A stretch of 18,675 bases of DNA from Alphaproteobacteria bacterium (GTDB taxonomy: Bacteria > Pseudomonadota > Alphaproteobacteria > UBA3830). The translations under genes were made by a program, and so were the position numbers. Position 1 is the stretch's first letter; each line of letters starts with the position of its first letter. The notes beneath the pieces are model-generated. The model was not told the origin of the DNA. It made no database searches and was given only the letters and a program-made list of their open reading frames with translations. Shown here in pieces: positions 7,371 through 13,858 of this stretch. The stretch lies in assembly GCA_025998735.1 (NCBI GenBank), contig BNWJ01000017.1, forward strand, positions 1 to 18,675, read 5' to 3'.

Positions 7371-7521
7371 ATTCGTGTTCTCCTTTTTAGATCGATAATC
7401 CTCAATGACTTCGCTCACGGCCTCCACCAGAACGGATCGATACGCCACCACAGGATTTCGTGTCCTCTTTTTTAGATAAATAATCCTCGATGGCTTTGGT
7501 TACAGCCTCCTCCACCAGAAC
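7371..7521 (-). repeat. Tandem duplication of the iscU 3' end
   Basis: Two related copies lie at 7371-7433 and about 7463-7521, sharing blocks such as TAATCCTC and TCCACCAGAAC. Read on the minus strand, the copy next to iscA encodes VLVEAVSEVIEDYRSKKE followed by a TAA that overlaps the iscA ATG. The other copy encodes VLVEEAVTKAIEDYLSKKE within the present iscU. The copies are out of frame with each other, so iscU now ends in a new 20-residue tail at 7402. Confidence 0.8.
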
Positions 7522-7842
7522 AGAGCAATGTGCTTTTACGGGAGGAAGAGAAAGGTACTCCGCCACTTCTGTATTTGTTATGCATTTGGCTTCATCGAGA
7601 TCCTTTCCATGCACCCACTCTGCTACCAGCGCACTTGACGCTATTGCCGCTCCGCATCCAAACGTTTTAAATTTCGCATCGGATATTTTTCCATCATCAT
7701 CGACCTTAATCTGAAATTTTATGACGTCCCCACAGCTGGGAGAGCCAACTACGGAAGTACCAACATTCCTATCGTTTTCATCTAACTTGCCAACATTTTT
7801 AGGGTTCTCATAGAGATCCAGAACCTTTTTTGAATACTCCAT
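7402..7842 (-). CDS. iscU: Fe-S cluster scaffold protein IscU
   Basis: IscU is the scaffold on which IscS-derived sulfur and iron form [2Fe-2S] clusters. All ligand residues sit at the E. coli positions: Cys37 and Asp39 (SPSCGDV), Cys63 (FGCGAA), His105 and Cys106. LPPVKAHCS corresponds to the HscA-recognised LPPVK motif. The protein has 146 residues versus about 128, because a tandem duplication of the 3' end shifted the frame and added a tail (CGGVSIRSGGGRERSH). AGGAG at 7851-7855 lies 8 nt before the ATG. iscS is not directly upstream as in most bacteria; a 1.65-kb insertion with a decayed iscS end separates them, so iscU-iscA-hscB-hscA-fdx may need its own promoter, which I could not identify. 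Confidence 0.95.
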   Translation of the reverse strand: MEYSKKVLDLYENPKNVGKLDENDRNVGTSVVGSPSCGDVIKFQIKVDDDGKISDAKFKTFGCGAAIASSALVAEWVHGKDLDEAKCITNTEVAEYLSLPPVKAHCSVLVEEAVTKAIEDYLSKKEDTKSCGGVSIRSGGGRERSH

Positions 7843-7861
7843 AGAAAATACTCCTATTTTA

Positions 7862-7930
7862 CCAACGTTACGGTGCCTGCGACACTGGCATTTGCTCTTA
7901 CAGAATCAGCTTCGACATCGAAGATAGCGC
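7862..7930 (+). repeat. Dispersed repeat, copy next to iscU
   Basis: This stretch aligns with 9362-9445 downstream of the complete iscS. Shared blocks include CAGCTTC, ACATCGAA and AGCGC, with a looser upstream match (GGTGxCxGCxACACT). It also resembles the hscB insertion copy at 6614-6663. It sits directly against the iscS fragment, so it was probably carried along as the downstream flank of iscS when the 3' end was duplicated. Confidence 0.6.
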
Positions 7931-8117
7931 ACACAGACCCAGACGATATACGGACATTTTGCATACCGGCACCGCGGCTTCATCTTAGACTCCTTCGAAG
8001 CTAAAATTCAAACAGCCGGGAATTCTTTTCTTCCCTATCTCCACTAAGATACACCTTTTTCAGGCTATCGAAAATCTTTTTTATGAAATAATCCTTAAAC
8101 TCGTCAAACAACAATCT
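7931..8117 (-). pseudogene. Displaced 3' fragment of iscS
   Basis: About 130 bp here match 9740-9866 inside iscS at roughly 85-90 percent, and a further block (CAGACCCAGACGATATAC) matches the region encoding the cysteine loop. In protein terms it covers IscS residues about 272-328 (FKDYFIKKIFDSLKKVYLSGD, then MQNVRISSGS). A one-base indel breaks the frame after GDREEKN. The last 60 or so codons after the loop are deleted, joining it to the repeat at 7862-7930. It lies between iscU and the oppositely oriented ORF at 8587. In most isc operons the end of iscS abuts iscU, so this is likely the original iscS end, left behind when new DNA separated the genes. Confidence 0.85.
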
Positions 8118-8586
8118 GCAGAAAATAATTTTCGCAAAATCACCTTGTATCCATGATGCTTGCACAGCGAACGTTGATAACATGTTATTTTTTACACAAC
8201 TAATTTTAGAATCTTTTGTGCATTCAAAAAAGCACAATATTATCTTGATTTTTTGATTTTTTTGATGTGTATTTATATTGGTTTTTTTAATCAACATAGA
8301 GGGGTTGAGAGTTTTCAGACAAATATAGTCGAGCAAGCTGGCAGAAAACTTTGGAATTTCAACAAAACAGGCTCGGTTGACTTCAAGAAAAACGTAAGCA
8401 TTCTTACTGCAGAAGACAAAACTGAGGCGCGTTTTTCACGTTTTTGCTGATAAATCAGTCTATTACAAAAATGTGAATTAATGAAGCTAAAAACTCGTCT
8501 TTAGGCTAATAAATGAGCTTCTTTGGGCTGCTATATTTATGTGAAAACTCTCGAAAAAACTAATATCTAGTGCACGTGTAGCGATA
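8118..8586. other. AT-rich intergenic region
   Basis: No gene is supported. The stretch includes a perfect 12-bp palindrome ATAACATGTTAT (8177-8188) followed by T, a hairpin TTGTGC/GCACAA around a 10-nt A-rich loop (8216-8237), and a T-rich block near 8240-8310. That block resembles the promoter region at 457-515 in its order of elements (TTGA, long T runs, TAT-rich -10, then TTTTTTTAATCAA and AGAGGGG). No start codon sits properly behind that GGGG, so a former leader and gene start may have decayed here. A weakly coding frame in this stretch, ending at 8450, has no good start. Confidence 0.4.
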
Positions 8587-9321
8587 ATGATGTCATCTAT
8601 ACTGTTGATTCATGATTCTGTTATTCAAAATGCTTCGGCAACACTGTTGGTTCATGATACTTTTCCATATACTGATGTGTCATGTTTATGCATTGGATCT
8701 AACAGAGGCGATATACATGTAGAATATTCCGAGTCTGCTGATACAAATGTATCTTATGCTGTTGCTGATGGCATTATCATCCAAAAACATGGCAATATAT
8801 TGGAAATAACAAGCGAAAAGATGGAGTCACCTAAACGCGGTGCAAAAGTTGATTTTTATATCACCACTGGAATGACGCTAAAAAACATAAATGTCGAGCT
8901 TGGAAGTGGAAACGTATTTGTAAAAAACAAGATGGATGGATCTCTGAAAATTGAGGGAGGAGGTATTGATGTTTTCGGAACAAATTTATTTTGCCCAATG
9001 GAATTTGAGTTTGGAGGAGGTACTGTTAACCTGTTCTACGATACCGTAGAGTTACCTAATCCTGTCGTTTGTAAATGCAATGCCGGTAGTCTTACGGCCA
9101 AGGTTTTTCTGAGCAAGGCCTTTAAGACAGCATCCAACTTAATAGAAGGTGGACTTGTAGAATGCTACTCCCATCTTCCCACAAGCGAGGCGGGCGAGAC
9201 GGCAGACTTTACGTCGTCAGGAGCTGTAGGCAGTGCGAAAATAACGATACAACCGTACAGCATGTATGTCATTAACAAGCGTAACGCAGGGAGGCTTGAG
9301 GTAACGCAATCCACCAAATGA
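8587..9321 (+). CDS. Beta-rich protein resembling DUF4097/DUF2807-type adhesin-like folds
   Basis: I do not recognise a named family with certainty. The 244 residues are rich in short beta strands separated by Gly: LEITSEKME, GAKVDFYITT, LKNINVELGSGNVFVKN, GSLKIEGGGIDVFG, FEFGGGTVNLFY. This repeating strand-turn pattern is like the right-handed beta-helix of DUF4097/DUF2807 putative adhesins. There is no signal peptide and no good ribosome site before ATG 8587 or 8590, and the frame is open a little further upstream without a start, so the N-terminus may be lost. The first residues hold a 42-nt-period duplication (8602-8619 and 8644-8661, encoding LLIHD and LLVHD). It is oriented against the isc genes and lies between the complete iscS and its displaced 3' fragment. 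Surface or host interaction is a guess. Confidence 0.6.
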   Translation: MMSSILLIHDSVIQNASATLLVHDTFPYTDVSCLCIGSNRGDIHVEYSESADTNVSYAVADGIIIQKHGNILEITSEKMESPKRGAKVDFYITTGMTLKNINVELGSGNVFVKNKMDGSLKIEGGGIDVFGTNLFCPMEFEFGGGTVNLFYDTVELPNPVVCKCNAGSLTAKVFLSKAFKTASNLIEGGLVECYSHLPTSEAGETADFTSSGAVGSAKITIQPYSMYVINKRNAGRLEVTQSTK

Positions 9322-9361
9322 AGCAGTTACTTTCGTCAGTAATCCAGAGCTAGAGCAGTCG

Positions 9362-9445
9362 CTGTACGTCAACAAAAGGTGTCAGCAACACTCGCGTTTA
9401 CTCTTGCTGAAACAGCTTCAACATCGAAAACAGCGCTCGCATCCC
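9362..9445 (+). repeat. Dispersed repeat, copy downstream of iscS
   Basis: It aligns with 7862-7930 and with the hscB insertion copy at 6614-6663 (blocks ACTCTTGCTGA, CAGCTTC, ACATCGAAAACAGCGCTCGC). It lies just beyond the 3' end of iscS (stop at 9493). The rest of 9322-9492 shows no gene and no clear terminator. Confidence 0.6.
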
Positions 9446-9492
9446 CTACAACCGACGGCGAAGAGGTGTCAGCGCCCGTCCGACTCGGGCCG

Positions 9493-10665
9493 TCATGCTG
9501 GCCATATCGGACTCATCTCCCTCAATCTATTCACGACCTCTATTAGCTTTGAAGATACGTATTCCACTTCATCAAACGTCGTAAATCTTCCGAATCCTAT
9601 CCGCAGAGACGAATGCGCCAGATCTTCCCGAGCGGAAACGGCCTTCAAAACATGCGAAGGCTCCAGTGTTCTCGATGTACACGCAGACCCAGACGATATA
9701 CAGACGTTCGGCATACCAAGCATTACGGCCTCCCCCTCGACTCCTTCGAAGCTAAAGTTCAAACAGCCGGGAATCCTTTTTTCCATATCTCCGTTAAGAT
9801 ACACCTTTTTCAGGTTATCGAAAATCTTTCCTATGAAGTAATCTTTAAACTCAGTCAGACGTTTATACTCCTCATCCATCTCCGACAGGGCGATTTCGCA
9901 GGCTTCTCCAAGTCCAACGCACAGCGGAGTTGGCAATGTACCAGAACGAATACCGCGCTCCTGTCCACCACCGAAAAACAGCGGAACGAGACGTATGCGC
10001 GGCTGTATTCGTACGTACAACGCTCCGATTCCCTTGGGACCGTATACCTTATGGCCGGATATGCTCATGAGATCCACCAAAGACGCATCGACTTTGACCT
10101 TGCCGACCGCCTGAGCCGCATCCGAATGAAATATCACTCCGCGTTCTTTGCACAGCTTGCTTATTTCTTCGATGGGTTGACAAACGCCGATTTCGTTGTT
10201 TACCCAAGCGATTGTCACTAATACCGTTTGGTCAGTCATGGCATCTTTCAGGGCATTCATATCAACGATGCCGTTACTCAAAACTGGCAGGAGAACAACG
10301 TCAAATCCTTCCCGAGACATTGCTGCACACGCTTCCAGTACGCATTTATGCTCAATGGTGGTGGTAATGATTCGATTTCCTTTTTCCCGATAGAATTTCG
10401 GCACACCCTGTATGGCGATGTTACATGATTCTGTTGCTCCAGACGTAAAAACTATTTCTCGAGCATCGGAAACTCCAACGATTTTCGCCACCTTATGACG
10501 CGCGCATTCCACAGCTTCAGCGGCCGTTGCTCCCATCATATGACTCGTGGAATGAGGATTTCCAAACTCTTCGCAGAAATACGGCAACATTTTCTCCATC
10601 ACTCTTCTGTCACACTGAGTTGTCGCCTGGTAATCCATATATATGCGTTTATCTATAGTTTTCAT
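9493..10665 (-). CDS. iscS: Cysteine desulfurase IscS
   Basis: IscS is the PLP enzyme that takes sulfur from cysteine and hands it to IscU. It has 390 residues, slightly under the E. coli length (404). His106 (TTTIEHK), the PLP lysine Lys206 (SISGHKVYGPKG) and the persulfide cysteine Cys329 (SSGSACTS) are all present, and the C-terminus ends LREMSPIWPA as in functional homologues. AGGGA (10672-10676) lies 6 nt before the ATG. No iscR precedes it. Instead of iscU, it is followed by repeats, a divergent-strand ORF and a decayed copy of its own 3' end, so it is physically cut off from the other isc genes by 1.65 kb. Confidence 0.97.
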   Translation of the reverse strand: MKTIDKRIYMDYQATTQCDRRVMEKMLPYFCEEFGNPHSTSHMMGATAAEAVECARHKVAKIVGVSDAREIVFTSGATESCNIAIQGVPKFYREKGNRIITTTIEHKCVLEACAAMSREGFDVVLLPVLSNGIVDMNALKDAMTDQTVLVTIAWVNNEIGVCQPIEEISKLCKERGVIFHSDAAQAVGKVKVDASLVDLMSISGHKVYGPKGIGALYVRIQPRIRLVPLFFGGGQERGIRSGTLPTPLCVGLGEACEIALSEMDEEYKRLTEFKDYFIGKIFDNLKKVYLNGDMEKRIPGCLNFSFEGVEGEAVMLGMPNVCISSGSACTSRTLEPSHVLKAVSAREDLAHSSLRIGFGRFTTFDEVEYVSSKLIEVVNRLREMSPIWPA

Positions 10666-10684
10666 ATCACATCCCTATTAAAGA

Positions 10685-10714
10685 TTATTACCTGTGCACA
10701 TTAAACTCAACCAA
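10685..10714 (-). promoter_or_regulatory. Weak candidate promoter for iscS
   Basis: On the minus strand TTGGTT (10709-10714) and TAATAA (10685-10690) are 18 nt apart, upstream of a good ribosome site. An overlapping alternative is TTGAGT with TAATCT at 17 nt. Neither matches the consensus well, and I see no clear IscR operator. Confidence 0.3.
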
Positions 10715-10896
10715 ATTGTTAATCAATAGGGCTCTGAACCTGTGTATGTAAGATAAAGATTAACCTATCGCTAAGAAATCATCTACCGAATCTGGAAATG
10801 TAATTTTTTTTCGAAATGCACAGAGATTTTGCTGCACAGCGTTGCCTTGCGCGATTTTTCCCGTTGATGGCGTTGCTTTTTTGCAATGCGGGGCGG

Positions 10897-11013
10897 TTAA
10901 TTTATTCTTGAATTTAGTCCACCGATTTTTACCATGCCTTGGCCAGCAACCTCTACCATTACGCCTTCGGTTTTGGCAAACAGGGAGCTCTTGGCCTCCA
11001 GTTCATTTTGAAG
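10897..11013 (-). pseudogene. Displaced 3' fragment of vgrG
   Basis: On the minus strand this encodes LQNELEAKSSLFAK, TEGVMVEVAGQGMVKIGG and then a diverged end (LNSRIN, stop). It matches the VgrG C-terminus LEAKSSLSAK, IEGAMVEVAGQGMVKIGG near residues 700-728. The DNA of 10916-11000 matches about 13899-13983 closely, with an exact CCACCGATTTTTACCATGCC block. There is a stop just upstream in frame and no start, so it is a remnant. It has the same orientation as vgrG and lies on the far side of the oppositely oriented 886-residue gene. The rest of 10715-11135 shows no gene. Confidence 0.85.
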
Positions 11014-11135
11014 TCAATATCGCAAAAGCGGTATTGTTTTACAAACACATTAAAAAAATAATTATCAATATTTGCGAAATCTTAACTATTCTTTGGCATA
11101 GTAATTCTTATTGTTCTTAGATATTGGAGGTAGAT

Positions 11136-13796
11136 ATGAGTTTCTTGAGAGGTATGATGTTTTTTCTGCTGTTGCTTTGTTTTTATACAAGTGATGCGAG
11201 TCTGTATTTCCATCATTTCACTAACGAAAATGGCGTTTTCGACATGTGGCTGGGAGCGAATGTGGACATCTATAAGCAACCATCTTCGAGATCGTCGAGT
11301 TCGTCTTTATCGAGTTCATCGTCATCAAGCGATTGTTCTGCCGATATAGCAGCCGCGAGTGAACCAAACAAGCTGAAAATACCACTGCATTGCTGTCCAT
11401 TTTGGGGCCTCGTCATGCTTGAGAGTGGCTATTTGGAAAACTTCATACGCCAAGGGAATGTGACTCATGAAGTTGTTGCCGATGGCAGAGGGAGGCATCT
11501 CGAGTACATCCCTAAAGATAAACTTGAAGAACTTATCATAAAATTATTTGCATCAAGATATGGGACTCTGGAAGCGAAGGCGCTGCGCGGAACTCCCGCT
11601 GCCATCAAAAATACCCCCCCTAAAATGCTTGCGTTGTTATTGCTAAAAGCCGAGTTTTTCAGAATGTTGATAAACGAAAAGAGAAGATCGTCTAATAAAG
11701 AAATAGAGGACATTGATGACGAAAAGATCGATCCAGAAACAATTACGCTAGCACCAATACAAAAATGCATCGCAATAAATGCACGCAGTAAGGTTGGAGG
11801 AGCCGGCATACACGCTCTTTGTGCTAGTCTCACCACCGTTACCGTTGGGAAGTCTCCACTTGGTGTGGGCATAGAAGACGTTGGCGCTGAAGAACTCGAC
11901 GAATTGATTTTTGGTGCAATATTAGATGAAGCGCCTTACGGCTATGCAGAACATACTGTGGAGCATTTGATTTTGGTTTTTGCCTGCAAAGTCCTGAGCA
12001 CCAGAGACGAGGCTCAAGAATTTTTGAAAGAATACTCCAAATATAGAAAAATCGCGTTCTCAAATATTTCGGATGGGACAAAAATGGAAGATTATATTAT
12101 TAGATCATCATCAATTCCAACTGAAGTACGTGCAGATAAAATATCAGAGATGGCAGAAAAGATAAAAGAAGTTTTATATCAACCTGGTTTGCCATATAGT
12201 TATCCAGTTGAACATGATGAAGCCCATAGATATAGTACAGGTTGTGCTACACCAATTGTTGGCACTGATAAAAAAAATAAGTTTCCAGACTGCGAGGAGA
12301 CTTCGATTCGGCACATCTTCAACTATGTGCTTGGTATCAAAGGAATGAACGACATAAAAAATGATGAAACTTTCCAGGACTACGGATTTTCCGGAATTTT
12401 ACCTAAATATAAAAGATTGTTCCTACATCGGCGCTCCCAATTGTATACCTTCTACAAAGACTGCAACTCCAATGTTAATGGTAGGAATGTAAACGTTAGA
12501 GACTTGTGGAATAAAGTTGTATGTGCCCTTAATAGCGGTAAGGATAATGGCGTTTTATATCTCAACCAAGGAGGAGTCAATAACAAAGATAGCGAAAACG
12601 AACTGGATGCCGGTTTTATAAATGTATTGCGAGTAATGTGTGTCGTAATTGGCATTGATCCAAACGATTTTTTGAAAGACATAAATTTAGATTGTATAGA
12701 AGATCAAGACGATTCGGAGGCTCAATTGCTCAAAATCCAAGAAAAATTCCAAGAGCTTTTCAAAATAATAAATCCTGCTCAAGAATACGACATTAAATTT
12801 GATGAGGATAATGTTAAAATTGAAAGCGGAGATGTTTCCGGTGACATGGATGTGAAGGTTACTGGGAATATAGATGGTAGAGCAATTGACTACGGCTTTA
12901 AAATTCATCAGGAGAAAGGCAGGCATGGAGTAGTTACTCTGCTCCCGTCGACAAATACGCTAGAGTCTATGAATATGCTGAACATCGATATATCTTTTGA
13001 CGAAAAGCAGCTGGTTGGCTATCTTTTCTCATACTATAAAGACCTGGGTAGCGACAGACGCCAGAACGATTATCATTCGATATTCTCCTATGCCAATGGG
13101 AATTCAGGATATGTTGAAGTAGGGAATTTGAAGAATTCAATTCTAGCTTTCCAGACACTAGGAAGTACGAAACGTAATGCAGCGATGGAACAGATTCTCA
13201 AAAACATTATCAGAGATATTTCTTTTTCTGTAGGTGATAAGCACGCATTGGCACTAGGTGTTATTTTTTTAACTGTGGATAATCTCGACATTTATCGACA
13301 AATCAAAGCAATGGTTAATTCATATCATCCCAACGGCTTGATGTATCTTTCGCCCATGCAAGTTATGCATTTGGTGGTTCCAGGACAATACAACCCAGAT
13401 CTACTAGATCGGGAGCATGATAAGCAAGGCTTTGAACCAGGTCTAAAGAGATTTCGTGATTTGGAATCTGTTACTTTTAAGTCATTGCAATGCGACTTAG
13501 ATTGGCAACAATTGCCTCGATATGTAAATACTCTGCGAATCGATGGCACTAGCGGAAAAATAAATGTCGATCTATTAAACTGTGGTCTACTTCATAGGGT
13601 AAGTATAGTTGAGGGGGACTTCCAACGCGTTCAGTTGCCATGCTCACTAGAATCACTTCATATCTATTCAGATGCGCGTATAGATGACCTCGATTTGACG
13701 AATTGCAAAAAATTAAGAGGCGAAAACATAAGGATCCTCAGTAAAAACGTAAAAGTCCAATATCCGGGTCATTTGTCGAAAAAAGAAACTGACTGA
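11136..13796 (+). CDS. Large secreted leucine-rich-repeat protein, candidate effector
   Basis: I do not recognise a named protein. It has 886 residues from the ATG at 11136, chosen because GGAGG (11126-11130) sits 5 nt upstream; an in-frame TTG at 11124 overlaps that site. Residues 1-22 form a Sec signal peptide (MSFLRGMMFFLLLLCFYTSDA). A serine-rich linker follows (about 50-67). The central part is largely helical and has the cluster FPDCEETSIRHIFNYVLG near residue 385 and RDLWNKVVCALN near 450. It resembles, from memory only, large proteins of amoeba- and protist-associated bacteria. A charged region with strand repeats follows. The last 110 residues read as leucine-rich repeats (LPRYVNTLRID, LPCSLESLHIY, LDLTNCKKLRG). 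It lies between vgrG and a displaced vgrG 3' end and converges with vgrG. A role in host interaction is inferred from its architecture and location. Confidence 0.75.
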   Translation: MSFLRGMMFFLLLLCFYTSDASLYFHHFTNENGVFDMWLGANVDIYKQPSSRSSSSSLSSSSSSSDCSADIAAASEPNKLKIPLHCCPFWGLVMLESGYLENFIRQGNVTHEVVADGRGRHLEYIPKDKLEELIIKLFASRYGTLEAKALRGTPAAIKNTPPKMLALLLLKAEFFRMLINEKRRSSNKEIEDIDDEKIDPETITLAPIQKCIAINARSKVGGAGIHALCASLTTVTVGKSPLGVGIEDVGAEELDELIFGAILDEAPYGYAEHTVEHLILVFACKVLSTRDEAQEFLKEYSKYRKIAFSNISDGTKMEDYIIRSSSIPTEVRADKISEMAEKIKEVLYQPGLPYSYPVEHDEAHRYSTGCATPIVGTDKKNKFPDCEETSIRHIFNYVLGIKGMNDIKNDETFQDYGFSGILPKYKRLFLHRRSQLYTFYKDCNSNVNGRNVNVRDLWNKVVCALNSGKDNGVLYLNQGGVNNKDSENELDAGFINVLRVMCVVIGIDPNDFLKDINLDCIEDQDDSEAQLLKIQEKFQELFKIINPAQEYDIKFDEDNVKIESGDVSGDMDVKVTGNIDGRAIDYGFKIHQEKGRHGVVTLLPSTNTLESMNMLNIDISFDEKQLVGYLFSYYKDLGSDRRQNDYHSIFSYANGNSGYVEVGNLKNSILAFQTLGSTKRNAAMEQILKNIIRDISFSVGDKHALALGVIFLTVDNLDIYRQIKAMVNSYHPNGLMYLSPMQVMHLVVPGQYNPDLLDREHDKQGFEPGLKRFRDLESVTFKSLQCDLDWQQLPRYVNTLRIDGTSGKINVDLLNCGLLHRVSIVEGDFQRVQLPCSLESLHIYSDARIDDLDLTNCKKLRGENIRILSKNVKVQYPGHLSKKETD

Positions 13797-13821
13797 ATTG
13801 GTTACTACTTAGGAACGGTTT

Positions 13822-13847
13822 TGGCTCTTTCCACATAGGTAGAGCCA
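13822..13847. terminator. Hairpin between convergent genes
   Basis: TGGCTCT (13822-13828) and AGAGCCA (13841-13847) form a 7-bp stem with a 12-nt loop in the 62-bp gap between the convergent LRR gene and vgrG. No T-run follows on either strand, so it is only a possible terminator. Confidence 0.35.
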
Positions 13848-13858
13848 CTTCCTGAGTC

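Noticed and set aside
8253..8450. 65-codon open frame on the + strand
   Set aside because: It begins at a TTG in T-rich DNA without a ribosome site and has no recognisable protein features.
9404..10221. Two long + strand frames opposite iscS
   Set aside because: They are antisense shadows of iscS, which has all catalytic residues in the minus-strand frame.
11124..11135. TTG start four codons earlier for the LRR protein
   Set aside because: It overlaps the GGAGG ribosome site that is ideally spaced for the ATG at 11136.
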